A DNA stretch of 64,000 nucleotides from Nitrososphaerota archaeon (GCA_005877205.1 VBPL01000038.1:1-64000), one strand, 5' to 3'. Positions 9,123 through 17,986 are shown, counted from the stretch's first letter. The notes: generated by a model from the sequence alone, not told the origin. Program-made: numbers and translations.

Positions 9123-12089
9123 TTATAATTCCTGTGTCTTTCGTACTTGCCTTAAGCTTTTCTTAAGATCGATTACACTTTTGCAATAGAAAAAGGCTAC
9201 AACAATTAGTAGTCCTGTAGCCGAGGGAGCTACCACCTGTACATAGCTGAAACCTAACTTTGGAATTCCTACAGGAATGTTTGCTTGGTTACTCTGCAGG
9301 TTTCCTGATGTTGGATTTACTGAAATGGTTATAGTTCCAAGGGCATTTGCCCTCTCTTCAGCAATCACAATATTTCCTTGTGAATCAGGTGTTATCCATT
9401 GCACCGAAGAGTTTGGTGATGGAATGTTTTTCTCGATATATTCTCCAGTTCTTGTATCTAGTATTGCAATTTTGTCAAGAGTATGTAGTGCAACCCAGAG
9501 ATTGTGGTATTTATCAAAAGCCATTCCAAATGGCAGATCATCAGGGTCAGGATCAAGCTGTATTCTCTTGAAGGTTTTTAACAATGGATCAAAGACTGAT
9601 ACTGCTCGACCCTCATGTTCTGAGACATAGATCTTGCCCGTTTGGGGATCCAAAATTATGCCAGTTGGGCCTAAAAGCGTATAGTTTTTCGCCGTCGGTG
9701 CGTACTCTTCTATCTTGTTATTTGAGGTGTCTAAGCTAACTATCTTTCCACTTCCTTCTGCTATCCATATTTTTCCTGATGTATTGTCTATTGCCATTCC
9801 TAAGGGATCAGAATAGTTAGCTAGCTTTATTGAATCAAACTTTGTTGTCTTGATGTTAAACTTCAATACCTCGTTTGTGCTTGCAGAGGTGATCCAAATG
9901 GTATCGTTATTGTCAATTGCAATGCTTGAAAGAATTCCTTGACTTGGAATTGGATAATCTTGGTTTGAGTTATCATCTGGGCTGTAATGTCCAAGAATCT
10001 TTCTCTGATAATCGATATACCAGAGGGTATCATGTGAATCTAAAGCCATGTAAATCACACTATTTAATCCGGCAATCTTGTGTTCTGTGTATTTGTCTGA
10101 TCCCAGGTCAAACTCAAGTATCTTACCACTGTTAATCATAATGTCTCCAACCCATATCTTGTTTCTTGTACTGTCATATACTGGATACCTTGGTGTACTG
10201 TTTCCAGGTGTTTTGAATTCTGTGATATTTGTTACCAAGTTACCCAATTGAGGTTTTACCAACAAATCATAAGAAGCAACAAGATTGAGAGCATTTTCCT
10301 TGTTTTGTATCCCTTCTACTCTGACAGTCCAGTGTCCAGCAAATCCAAAATAAGTATCTGTGGAAAATGTTCCAACAGAAGTCTGATTTGTGTCTATGGT
10401 AATTGCTCCTATTCCGCTATCAGTTTGAGTAAGTTTGAGTTGAACTGATTTTATATCTATGGGATTCTTGTTTGAATCCAAGAATGATATGTTGAAATTG
10501 TTATTGCCTGTAGAAAACGGTGAGATTGACAGAACTATTCTACTTCCATTTTCAATAAATCTGGTTTGTGAAAACTGTTGTATATTTACTGAATTACTGT
10601 TCGCAGCCAAAGCAAACACCTTGTCAGGCAGCGACTGTAATATATTCTGGAACTCACTTGAAGGCAAACCCGAGTCTACAAGTACAGCAACTGATGCTAT
10701 AAGAGCTATTCCAATGAGTGCTTCTATCTTTATGCTGGAATGGAACTTGTTGAGAATTCGGCTTGCGTTTATGGAAACAGTTTCTGACAAGGTTGTGTTC
10801 TTTTGTGGGTTATCCGAGATTGCGGTGTACACACTCTTGTATATCGCTGTTTGATTATACGCCCCAAATGATATCATGGCAGCAGCAAGTGAGAGCTTTA
10901 TGATGAGAATCTTACCATAAAATGACGCCAAAGTTAATGCAAGGTTGCTTTCTAGAACATATAACAAAAATGGACCAGTGATTACCACCGCACCAAGAAC
11001 CGTTATCACAAGTGTCGAAAACCGTGGAATGAGAATCGAAATTACAGACAGACCAAGATTGGAATTTGTAATTTGTTTCAAATACGGCATGACAACGAGT
11101 GCAATATAGATCACTCCTCCGATCCAAAGCGACGCAAATACGTTATGGAAAAAATCAATTAATAATGGAATTATCTGACCAGTAGCTGCCCCATGACTTA
11201 TCAAACTAGTTGTTGCAAGTACTGCAAAACTTAAGCCAAACAATGTTAGAAGATATTTCTTCGAAAGGACTTTTGGTGACCTTTTCATCTTGTGATACAT
11301 TACAAAAGATAATGCGAAGAGAGCGGACGAAAGAGCCATTCTTAGAATCCATATGTTTCCGAACTTTGTTGAAATCGCATCCAGTATTCCCGCATTTATG
11401 GAATACGCTTGTACTGTAATCATTGCAACACCTGATAACAAAAGTATGTTGGAACCTATTGTTATCCATCTGACCATTGCACTATCTATCTTGGTTCTTG
11501 CTTCCAGTGTAGAATCTTTGAGTCTCGAAATCCTAGATATTGGATTCCATAACCAAAGAGTCGCAGATACTGCTCCTGTAACCATTACTTGCCCCAAAAT
11601 AGCTGGAAATCTTGCTATTGCTTCTGGTAATGAAACCACTTCATAGTTATTCAATCCTTGTGAACTTGTAACATTTTGTGGTACTGTCTGTCCTACTCCA
11701 AAGAAAAATGTATTCGAGGTCACATGACCATCAGTTTGATCAAGTACCTTGGCTACCACTGTGTAAATTCCATTTGGCAACCCAGGCTCGACAGAAATAC
11801 TAATCCCCTTCTGATCATCTGTTATGTAGTGTAAATTCTGACCTTGGACTTCTTTTCCGTTAAGATCTAAAACCCGTACTTGGCTGTATTTGATATCAAT
11901 TGCATCGTTAAAGTAAATGTCAATTTTCTCAGGAGGTATACTCAACGATTGATGGTCCGCCGGATCACTTTGTTCTATGTACGCATGAGCATATGATTTT
12001 GGAATATTTGGAATTACAAATAGTATTGAAGAGAGAACAAGAACAATTAGAACTAATTGAAATGATAATTTACGGTTAACGCTAACCAT
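9123..12089 (-). CDS. CopC-CopD fusion with C-terminal Vgb-like beta-propeller
   Basis: A 988-residue membrane protein predicted to handle copper at the cell surface. Order: signal peptide (1-34); CopC domain (35-135) whose mature N-terminus carries the copper-ligand histidine H35 and a later DGH motif; a CopD-type membrane domain of about eight helices (150-430); a beta-rich linker (480-610); about seven propeller blades (620-945) with the repeated pattern of IWxx...GKI...D found in streptogramin-lyase/NHL proteins; and a final membrane helix (about 950-972). CopC-CopD fusions are known, but the propeller fusion makes it unusually long. The start is an ATG just inside an inverted repeat and 14 nt from a palindrome. 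Confidence 0.85.
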   Translation of the reverse strand: MVSVNRKLSFQLVLIVLVLSSILFVIPNIPKSYAHAYIEQSDPADHQSLSIPPEKIDIYFNDAIDIKYSQVRVLDLNGKEVQGQNLHYITDDQKGISISVEPGLPNGIYTVVAKVLDQTDGHVTSNTFFFGVGQTVPQNVTSSQGLNNYEVVSLPEAIARFPAILGQVMVTGAVSATLWLWNPISRISRLKDSTLEARTKIDSAMVRWITIGSNILLLSGVAMITVQAYSINAGILDAISTKFGNIWILRMALSSALFALSFVMYHKMKRSPKVLSKKYLLTLFGLSFAVLATTSLISHGAATGQIIPLLIDFFHNVFASLWIGGVIYIALVVMPYLKQITNSNLGLSVISILIPRFSTLVITVLGAVVITGPFLLYVLESNLALTLASFYGKILIIKLSLAAAMISFGAYNQTAIYKSVYTAISDNPQKNTTLSETVSINASRILNKFHSSIKIEALIGIALIASVAVLVDSGLPSSEFQNILQSLPDKVFALAANSNSVNIQQFSQTRFIENGSRIVLSISPFSTGNNNFNISFLDSNKNPIDIKSVQLKLTQTDSGIGAITIDTNQTSVGTFSTDTYFGFAGHWTVRVEGIQNKENALNLVASYDLLVKPQLGNLVTNITEFKTPGNSTPRYPVYDSTRNKIWVGDIMINSGKILEFDLGSDKYTEHKIAGLNSVIYMALDSHDTLWYIDYQRKILGHYSPDDNSNQDYPIPSQGILSSIAIDNNDTIWITSASTNEVLKFNIKTTKFDSIKLANYSDPLGMAIDNTSGKIWIAEGSGKIVSLDTSNNKIEEYAPTAKNYTLLGPTGIILDPQTGKIYVSEHEGRAVSVFDPLLKTFKRIQLDPDPDDLPFGMAFDKYHNLWVALHTLDKIAILDTRTGEYIEKNIPSPNSSVQWITPDSQGNIVIAEERANALGTITISVNPTSGNLQSNQANIPVGIPKLGFSYVQVVAPSATGLLIVVAFFYCKSVIDLKKSLRQVRKTQEL

Positions 12090-12102
12090 GTGCTGGAAAT
12101 AA

Positions 12103-12116
12103 TAAAGTTAACTTTA
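12103..12116. promoter_or_regulatory. Perfect 14-bp palindrome over the copper fusion gene promoter
   Basis: TAAAGTTAACTTTA is self-complementary over all 14 bases and lies 14-27 nt before the ATG at 12089, over the TATA-like stretch of that promoter. A second small inverted repeat (GGTTA-ACGC-TAACC, 12074-12087) is just inside the gene. The location suits a repressor operator. The regulator encoded at 8108-8605 is one candidate, but no binding evidence exists. Confidence 0.45.
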
Positions 12117-12273
12117 CTATATGGTTCTTGCTATAATTCTTGACGAGCTATTGAATTAGATTTTTTTTATGTACAAATTAGTTAATGTGGAAAAAGTATT
12201 TTCTACATTTCAGATCGGTGTTATTCGATACTTGTACTAGAAAATATTTAAACAGAAGAAGGATCTGCACTCT

Positions 12274-13161
12274 ATGAATAAAAGGGCTGTAGCAATTTTA
12301 CTAGGAGGTATAATCTCTTCTAGCTTGATATATTCTCATCCTGTGTATGCACATAATTTTGGTGGGGACCAGAGTGCGTCTTTTCTCGCCAAAGTTGCAG
12401 AAATAAAAACAGAAATAAATCTACTGGCAAAGCATGTTACAGACTTGGAAACAGTTGACTATTATGCTGATGCTTTAAGTGAGTACTGGAATGCTAATGA
12501 TACGAAAGAAATGGGAGAGAGAAATAAATTATTGGCAAAAGAAATTCCAGATACAATTAATTCTACTATAAATGACGCTAAGGCTGGAAACCAAGCTGCA
12601 GTTACTGCAGATGCATCTCAACTAAATGGGTATCTTGATGAAGCTGTTCCAGTCAGGATTGACAAAGACAAGCTCAACAATTCAACCGTTCAGGCATTGG
12701 CAGTAACTTTTATCCTAAAGGAAGCTTTAGAAAAATATGGCAATGGTCTAAATTCTACGGTAGATCTTAATGAGATGTCTCAAATGAACATGACAAACTC
12801 GTCAAGCATGTCAGGAGGCATGTCTGACAGTGGCAATATTGTTGACCAAAATGCCTATGAAAATTCGATTGGTCTTGCGTCAGCAGCTCAAAAAATGTTC
12901 ATGGACTTGGCTGCAAAGAACCCAGACAAGTCTACTTATAACAATAAGATAGATACACTCTTTACAAATCTCTTACGAGATCTTAACAACAAAGCAGACG
13001 CAAATACGATAATGATGGATGTACATGTGAAGATTCATCCAGGCCTTATTAGTGGTTATGACATTGAGCCCATCCCAGAATTTCCAATGCCGGTATTGCT
13101 CGTAATAATCTCGATAATTGGTGTGATAGCAATAACGAAATTTGGACCTAAGTTAAGATAA
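12274..13161 (+). CDS. Secreted Met-rich protein with PEF-type C-terminal anchor
   Basis: A 295-residue exported protein of unknown family. It has a signal peptide (1-26), a largely helical body, a short methionine-rich segment around residues 168-185 (including MSQMNM and MSGGMS) that resembles Cu(I)-binding Met motifs, and a C-terminal tail of PEFPMP plus one hydrophobic helix and basic residues. A TATA-like AAATATTTAAA lies about 30 nt upstream. It probably forms an operon with the next gene, 23 nt downstream. The Met motif and neighbours suggest copper binding; this is inference. Confidence 0.66.
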   Translation: MNKRAVAILLGGIISSSLIYSHPVYAHNFGGDQSASFLAKVAEIKTEINLLAKHVTDLETVDYYADALSEYWNANDTKEMGERNKLLAKEIPDTINSTINDAKAGNQAAVTADASQLNGYLDEAVPVRIDKDKLNNSTVQALAVTFILKEALEKYGNGLNSTVDLNEMSQMNMTNSSSMSGGMSDSGNIVDQNAYENSIGLASAAQKMFMDLAAKNPDKSTYNNKIDTLFTNLLRDLNNKADANTIMMDVHVKIHPGLISGYDIEPIPEFPMPVLLVIISIIGVIAITKFGPKLR

Positions 13162-13184
13162 ATAGTCTAACTGATAACTTCATC

Positions 13185-13892
13185 ATGATGAAAAATAGGA
13201 TTTTAATCTTTGCTGCACTGTCAATTCTGATTCTAGTTACAGGTTCGATTTCTCCTTTTGTTTTAAAACCGGCGTCAGCACACATATCAAAAACTTTTGT
13301 GAATTACATTGTAGAGGTTGGTTGGAACAACGAACCTGCGTATACTGGTCTAATGAATGCGGCTCAGGTCACTGTAAAGAATGGTAACGGTGATAGTGCA
13401 AAACCTGTAATCAACGCACTGAAGAACATGCAAATTTCAGTAAAGTATGGTACAGTTACAAAACAACTTGATTTTGTGCCTAGTTCAACAGAAGATGGCC
13501 AATATGTGGCGCCTATCTTGCCTACAAGAGTCGGCTCATACAGTCTTGTAATGAAGGGCTCTATCGAAGATCAATATATTGATACGGAAATATCATTGGA
13601 TGATGTGGCAAACATTGATGTGGTGAATTTTCCCCCAATTAGTGCTTCTGATGAAACTTCGACAAACATGGAGCAAATTGGAATAATACTTAATCAATTA
13701 ACAAATGATATTGAAGAAGCAAAAAGGAATTCTGATGCTGCATCTCAGAGTGTCTTAAGTGCTGCTAAATCCTTCCAAGACGTAAAGGATAGCACAGATA
13801 GGTTTTACATGATAAGCATGACTGGTCTTGGTATAGGAATTGCTGGAGTAGTAATAGCAGTAATTGCAATTTCCCGCAAAAACGAAAAGTAA
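13185..13892 (+). CDS. Secreted membrane-anchored beta-domain protein
   Basis: A 235-residue protein with signal peptide (1-32), a beta-rich domain (33-155), a helical, possibly coiled-coil stretch (160-205) and one C-terminal membrane helix (208-229). The predicted mature N-terminus begins with histidine (HISKTF), which recalls CopC-like proteins where an N-terminal His binds copper; the domain itself is not recognised. It follows the Met-rich protein gene and precedes two cupredoxins. Confidence 0.62.
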   Translation: MMKNRILIFAALSILILVTGSISPFVLKPASAHISKTFVNYIVEVGWNNEPAYTGLMNAAQVTVKNGNGDSAKPVINALKNMQISVKYGTVTKQLDFVPSSTEDGQYVAPILPTRVGSYSLVMKGSIEDQYIDTEISLDDVANIDVVNFPPISASDETSTNMEQIGIILNQLTNDIEEAKRNSDAASQSVLSAAKSFQDVKDSTDRFYMISMTGLGIGIAGVVIAVIAISRKNEK

Positions 13893-13947
13893 TTTCTCAT
13901 AGACCCCCTCTATTTAGAGTTCATTTTCAGGAATTATGAGAAAGGTA

Positions 13948-13961
13948 AACATGTTTTTATA
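13948..13961 (+). promoter_or_regulatory. Promoter of first cupredoxin gene
   Basis: AACATGTTTTTATA, with the TATA part at 13954-13961, lies 25-32 nt before the ATG at 13986. The identical 14 bases occur at the same distance before the second cupredoxin gene, which supports both as real promoters producing near-leaderless mRNAs. Confidence 0.6.
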
Positions 13962-13978
13962 GTAGCTCACGGATCTCA

Positions 13979-14067
13979 CACAACAATGAAGTCAAAACCA
14001 ATGGGCGCACTATTCGGTGTTTTGGCTCTAGTTGCTATTCTGGCAATAGCCCCATCGGCTTTTGCAG
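13979..14067. repeat. 89-bp perfect direct repeat, copy 1 (signal peptide region)
   Basis: Seven bases upstream of the start plus the first 82 bases of the 13986 cupredoxin gene are identical to 14938-15026. The segment encodes the whole signal peptide. Identity at all third positions points to recent duplication or gene conversion. Confidence 0.95.
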
Positions 14068-14873
14068 ATGAATCAGAACAATATGTGACCATATCAAAGG
14101 GTGATAGTTCAAGTCAAGGTTGTGTGGACGCAAAGAACTGCTTTGATCCAATGATCTTAACTGTTGCACCTGGTACCAAGGTAGAATGGAAAAATGCAGA
14201 TACAGCAAGCCACACAGTATCAAGTGGCAAATCATCAGATAACGAAACTACATGGGGTTCTGTCTTCTACAGTGGTGACCTACCACTTAAGGCAGGACAA
14301 ACATATTCATTTACCTTCAACGATCCAGGCACATACGATTACTTTTGTACACTTCATCCATGGATGACAGGCCAAGTAATTGTTGCAGCAGCAATGCCAT
14401 CACCCCCACCTAGTCCATCTATGAGTATGACTATGCTGCAAGCAATGTCAAGCGATCAATCAGAAACGGTCACGATAGACACGACACCAGCTGCACCAAC
14501 AAATGGCCAACCATTGATGATCTCTCTGAACTTCACAGATGCGAGTGGAAATATACATCATCAGAACTATGCGATAACTGTTACACAAGATGGAAATGAT
14601 ATTTTGAGCAATGTAACGGGACATACCCACACAGGACTTGACACGCAGACTACACATGCCTTGACATCTTCTGATCCTGTAGATATCAAGGTGACCCTCA
14701 ATGGGGTTGGATTGCCAAATACAGATCCATCAACATGGACTGGTCCAAAGGGTGATATGATAAGCTTCCACGTTGTTCCAGAATTTGGCTCACTTGCTTC
14801 TATAGTTCTGACAATAGCCGTAATTAGCATCGTAGTGTTCACTGCAAAGACTAGAGTATTACCAAGACTCTAA
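13986..14873 (+). CDS. Blue-copper (cupredoxin) protein with PEFG-CTERM anchor
   Basis: Exported type 1 copper electron carrier, 295 residues. Signal peptide 1-27; plastocyanin-like domain about 30-135 with copper ligands H76, C121, H124 and M127 (motif YFCTLHPWM); a Met-rich Pro/Ser linker about 138-156; a second beta-rich domain about 160-260 of unknown role; PEFG at 265-268 followed by a membrane helix and basic tail. Two extra cysteines (C46, C52) may form a disulfide. In ammonia-oxidising archaea such proteins are thought to carry electrons from copper enzymes to the respiratory chain. Confidence 0.93.
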   Translation: MKSKPMGALFGVLALVAILAIAPSAFADESEQYVTISKGDSSSQGCVDAKNCFDPMILTVAPGTKVEWKNADTASHTVSSGKSSDNETTWGSVFYSGDLPLKAGQTYSFTFNDPGTYDYFCTLHPWMTGQVIVAAAMPSPPPSPSMSMTMLQAMSSDQSETVTIDTTPAAPTNGQPLMISLNFTDASGNIHHQNYAITVTQDGNDILSNVTGHTHTGLDTQTTHALTSSDPVDIKVTLNGVGLPNTDPSTWTGPKGDMISFHVVPEFGSLASIVLTIAVISIVVFTAKTRVLPRL

Positions 14874-14879
14874 ACCTAC

Positions 14880-14898
14880 TTTTCTTTTTGTATTTTGA
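14880..14898 (+). terminator. T-rich terminator after first cupredoxin
   Basis: Runs of T (CTTTTCTTTTTGTATTTTG) directly follow the stop codon, as expected of archaeal terminators. No hairpin is needed or seen. Confidence 0.45.
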
Positions 14899-14906
14899 TT
14901 CAATTA

Positions 14907-14920
14907 AACATGTTTTTATA
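14907..14920 (+). promoter_or_regulatory. Promoter of second cupredoxin gene
   Basis: AACATGTTTTTATA repeats the promoter of the upstream cupredoxin gene and ends 25 nt before the ATG at 14945. The two genes are therefore probably transcribed independently but under the same control. Confidence 0.6.
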
Positions 14921-14937
14921 ACCGCCAAATGATCACT

Positions 14938-15026
14938 CACAACAATGAAGTCAAAACCAATGGGCGCACTATTCGGTGTTTTGGCTCTAGTTGCTATTCT
15001 GGCAATAGCCCCATCGGCTTTTGCAG
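14938..15026. repeat. 89-bp perfect direct repeat, copy 2
   Basis: Identical to 13979-14067 and covers the start codon and signal peptide of the second cupredoxin. The flanking and downstream sequences diverge at once, so the repeat is a sharply bounded module. Confidence 0.95.
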
Positions 15027-15502
15027 CTCAAACTGTAGAAGTCAGTATAACAACGGGTGCAGGAAATCAGAATCCACCGTGTGTTGCAACAAAGGATTGC
15101 TTTACCCCAAATCCAGTACAAATAGCACCAGGTGACACAGTTAAATGGACAAATACCGACTCGGGCTCTGGCTCAACCACTCATACAGTAACAAGTGGGC
15201 ATCTAGAGGATAATGACGCTGGTAGTCTCTTCACTAGCGGTGACGCACCGCTTAAAAAAGGACAGACATATTCATTTACCTTCAACAATCCTGGCACATA
15301 CGATTACTTTTGCATGATTCATCCGTGGATGGCAGGTCAAGTAATTGTTGCAGCTTCAGCAACTAGTCCACCGACAAATAATGGAACATCTGATAATAAT
15401 ACCGTTCCAGAATTTGGTTCAATTGCACCAATAGTTCTTGCAATCGCTGTAATCAGCACTGTAGTTTTCACAGCAAGGAATAGAGGAATTCCAAAACTCT
15501 AG
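14945..15502 (+). CDS. Blue-copper (cupredoxin) protein with PEFG-CTERM anchor
   Basis: A 185-residue exported plastocyanin-like protein. Signal peptide 1-27 is identical to the neighbouring cupredoxin; the copper site is H80, C123, H126 and M129 (YFCMIHPWM); PEFG at 155-158 is followed by a hydrophobic helix and RNRGIPKL tail. Unlike its neighbour it lacks the second beta domain. Cysteines C46 and C52 are conserved between the two. Likely a short-range electron shuttle held at the cell surface. Confidence 0.93.
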   Translation: MKSKPMGALFGVLALVAILAIAPSAFAAQTVEVSITTGAGNQNPPCVATKDCFTPNPVQIAPGDTVKWTNTDSGSGSTTHTVTSGHLEDNDAGSLFTSGDAPLKKGQTYSFTFNNPGTYDYFCMIHPWMAGQVIVAASATSPPTNNGTSDNNTVPEFGSIAPIVLAIAVISTVVFTARNRGIPKL

Positions 15503-15524
15503 ACCTCTCTTTTTATTATTTTTT
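15426..15524. repeat. 99-bp near-identical repeat, copy 1 (C-terminal anchor plus terminator)
   Basis: Matches 17910-18008 at 95 of 99 positions by eye. It encodes the membrane helix and basic tail after PEFG and continues past the stop codon through the T-rich terminator. Confidence 0.9.
15507..15524 (+). terminator. T-rich terminator after second cupredoxin
   Basis: CTCTTTTTATTATTTTTT follows the stop codon by four bases. It is the last part of the 99-bp repeated module. Confidence 0.5.
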
Positions 15525-15527
15525 CAA

Positions 15528-16436
15528 CTAAGGACTTAGCTGGGGCTTTATAGTACTCAATGAAATCGCATGATCATCTATGAGAACACCCACTCCTACT
15601 GAGACACTCTTTATCCTAAGTATTATCTTTGACAAATCGTCATCAGAAAGATTGTATTGTTTTGCAAGAGATTTCTTGACTTTCATCTCGGTGTCTGATA
15701 TTTCGTTCAATGTTGAAGGAATTGACACATCCAAAGGTTTCTGTAAGATATCTTTTGGAATTTTTCCACTATAATCCTGTATGATGTAAAATGAAATTTT
15801 ATCCACAATGACCTCTCTTGGCAACGTATCAAGGGCATTTGCGGTGTAAAATGCTTGAACTTCAAGTATATTGATGTCATTTCCTGAAACAGTTGGTATA
15901 ACTCCACCTTTAGAAGATTGTAAAATCGAATCCAATGGGACATTAATCACGATGAATCCTTCAAGAAAGTTTTCATTATAATTACCTAGAACCTTCCTTA
16001 TGTCTTGACAAGTTATCGCTGTAGCACTCTCCGCGTCCAAGTTTACTAGGATTGCGTTGGAGGAGGATCCGTTATTTACAACTGAGTTCCAAAGCATCGT
16101 AGTCTTAAATTTCTGCTTATTGAAGATGCTAACATCTGTATCATAATGACCAGGTCTTAGAGGTCCCTCTCCTGCATAAATTGAGCCACATTCAAACTTT
16201 GTTGTGTACATAACACCAGTTGGACTAGAAATTGAAGTAGTTTCAGCTGTGGAACTACCTGTAACAGAGGAAGAATTGCTTACAAGAATAATTTTTGAAA
16301 TTTTATTTGTATCGTATATGGGAGGACTTTGAGCTACCACAAAATCTTGTTGAGGATGTACAAGAAAACTGAATGCAATAAAAGAAATAATTCCGATTGC
16401 AGCGAAAATCAAGGAATACATTTGCAAATTCTTCAC
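15528..16436 (-). CDS. Membrane-anchored extracellular protein of unknown function
   Basis: A 302-residue protein with an N-terminal signal or anchor helix (6-28) followed by an extracellular domain. The segment CGSIYAGEGPLRPGHYDTDVS near residues 82-102 reads like a conserved thaumarchaeal secreted-protein motif, but I do not recognise a family. The C-terminal part is mixed helix and strand with no second membrane helix. It is convergent with the second cupredoxin gene and divergent from the PEFG paralogue at 16529. Confidence 0.62.
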   Translation of the reverse strand: MKNLQMYSLIFAAIGIISFIAFSFLVHPQQDFVVAQSPPIYDTNKISKIILVSNSSSVTGSSTAETTSISSPTGVMYTTKFECGSIYAGEGPLRPGHYDTDVSIFNKQKFKTTMLWNSVVNNGSSSNAILVNLDAESATAITCQDIRKVLGNYNENFLEGFIVINVPLDSILQSSKGGVIPTVSGNDINILEVQAFYTANALDTLPREVIVDKISFYIIQDYSGKIPKDILQKPLDVSIPSTLNEISDTEMKVKKSLAKQYNLSDDDLSKIILRIKSVSVGVGVLIDDHAISLSTIKPQLSP

Positions 16437-16490
16437 ACATCAATTATTTTCCGATAATAATTTAATGTTGTGAGAACTTCGCTAACGGTT

Positions 16491-16522
16491 AAATATGAAA
16501 GAAGACCCGCTTAAAGCGGGTC
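16491..16522 (+). promoter_or_regulatory. TATA box followed by perfect hairpin/operator before 16529
   Basis: TTAAATAT at about 16491-16498 is a TATA candidate. Between it and the start codon lies a perfect inverted repeat, GACCCGC-TTAAA-GCGGGTC (16504-16522), strikingly GC-rich for this region. It would cover the expected transcription start, so it suits a repressor site, or an RNA hairpin at the very 5' end. Confidence 0.5.
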
Positions 16523-16528
16523 GGATAC

Positions 16529-17986
16529 TTGAAGATACATTTTACACTCACACTTTTTACATTTTTGTTTCTTATAGTTCTGGTCTCTTCTGTACCTTAC
16601 AGTGCATTTGGTGATGGCTTTACGCAAGAGAACCTCCCACCAGCATCGGTAGGAAATAGAAACGTTCAACTCTTCATTAAGCTATCACCGCCAATTATTA
16701 CTTCTGATACCAGTCAACCAAGAGAAATCTACATGAGACTTTTTGATGCTAATACTAACGAAACAATTGCGCATGATTCCTTTTTCATTACAATCACAAA
16801 ACATGATCAGTTACTCATGAGAGATCTTTTCCATACTCATACAGGAGAGTTACCGCTTAAGGTAACTCCAACTAATACACCAGGGAAATGGACCATTTAT
16901 GGTGACCAAGAACCATTTCTTAATGCGTGGGTAAACCAAGAAGGAGGCCCAATACCAGTTTTGGCAGATGCACTTGGAGAGGGTGGCCTGTATCATATTC
17001 ACATTGAATTGTTTGCAATCGATTATGACAAGAACATATTCACCCCGGACCAGACACCGAAATGGGATTCCTATCTAAGTGTAGGCGATATCTCCAACCA
17101 TGATATAACTTACAATGATAATACTTACAACTCTACTGTCATCTCATATTATGATAAAATTAACAACGACTTCAATTTTGATTCATCAAAGCTACAAATT
17201 TCTTATTCGATGCCTTTTGATTGGAATGTGACAAGACTAGCCAAGCAACCAATCTTTGTGCATGAGGAAATTCACATTCCAAAGTCATTTAAGGAATTTA
17301 CAAACACTCCCTCATATGCTGCCAGTATGAATGGTTACGAAATTACTGGAAGAAGGTTAATAGTTGATCCTTATACCGCTGGTGATACAGTAATAGCTCA
17401 TATACTGCTAAACAAAGTAGACATAGAAAACATAGCAAAGCAGTTGCCAAATGGAGCTGATACTATGAGCTTTACTCTTGCACCAGCGAAACCTAACGTT
17501 GTAACATCAAGTAGTGTCCTTACTGATTTTGGTGGGTGGGGAATAAGGCTGGGATGGAATCCAACTCAAATTGCTGCAAACTCACAAAATAGTTTGCAAC
17601 TTTCCTTCTTTGATGCATTTACGGAACAACCAATAAACGGAGATGTAAATTATGATCTAAAAATACTGGACAATGAAGGCAACACTATTCTTTCTAAGAC
17701 TAATCTTACTGCAAAAGGCGCTGTAGATACCCAGACATTAAACTTACCAGGTAACGGGGTATACAATATACAGATAAACATAAAATCTATAATCGGATCC
17801 ACAGGACTACCTGATACCTCTAGAGTTGGTCTTGCAAGAGGCAATGTCGTGATACCTTCTACTGTAACAGAAGATGAATCCCCACGTGTGCCTGAATTTG
17901 GTCCAGTCACACCAATAGTTCTTGCAATTGCTGTAATTAGCATTGTAGTTTTCACAGCAGGGAATAGAGGAATTCCAAAACTCTAG
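16529..17986 (+). CDS. Secreted PEFG-CTERM surface protein
   Basis: A 485-residue exported protein, paralogous in its N-terminal region to the 6256-8025 product. Signal peptide about 1-28, beta-rich extracellular body, PEFG at 455-458, then one hydrophobic helix and a basic tail nearly identical to that of the 14945 cupredoxin. The start is a TTG; no better start is seen upstream, where the hairpin lies. Function unknown; surface structural or binding role inferred from architecture. Confidence 0.75.
   Translation: MKIHFTLTLFTFLFLIVLVSSVPYSAFGDGFTQENLPPASVGNRNVQLFIKLSPPIITSDTSQPREIYMRLFDANTNETIAHDSFFITITKHDQLLMRDLFHTHTGELPLKVTPTNTPGKWTIYGDQEPFLNAWVNQEGGPIPVLADALGEGGLYHIHIELFAIDYDKNIFTPDQTPKWDSYLSVGDISNHDITYNDNTYNSTVISYYDKINNDFNFDSSKLQISYSMPFDWNVTRLAKQPIFVHEEIHIPKSFKEFTNTPSYAASMNGYEITGRRLIVDPYTAGDTVIAHILLNKVDIENIAKQLPNGADTMSFTLAPAKPNVVTSSSVLTDFGGWGIRLGWNPTQIAANSQNSLQLSFFDAFTEQPINGDVNYDLKILDNEGNTILSKTNLTAKGAVDTQTLNLPGNGVYNIQINIKSIIGSTGLPDTSRVGLARGNVVIPSTVTEDESPRVPEFGPVTPIVLAIAVISIVVFTAGNRGIPKL

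Noticed and set aside
10459-10854. 131-codon frame opposite the copper fusion gene
   Set aside because: It lies wholly inside the well-supported CopC-CopD-propeller gene and has no recognisable motif.
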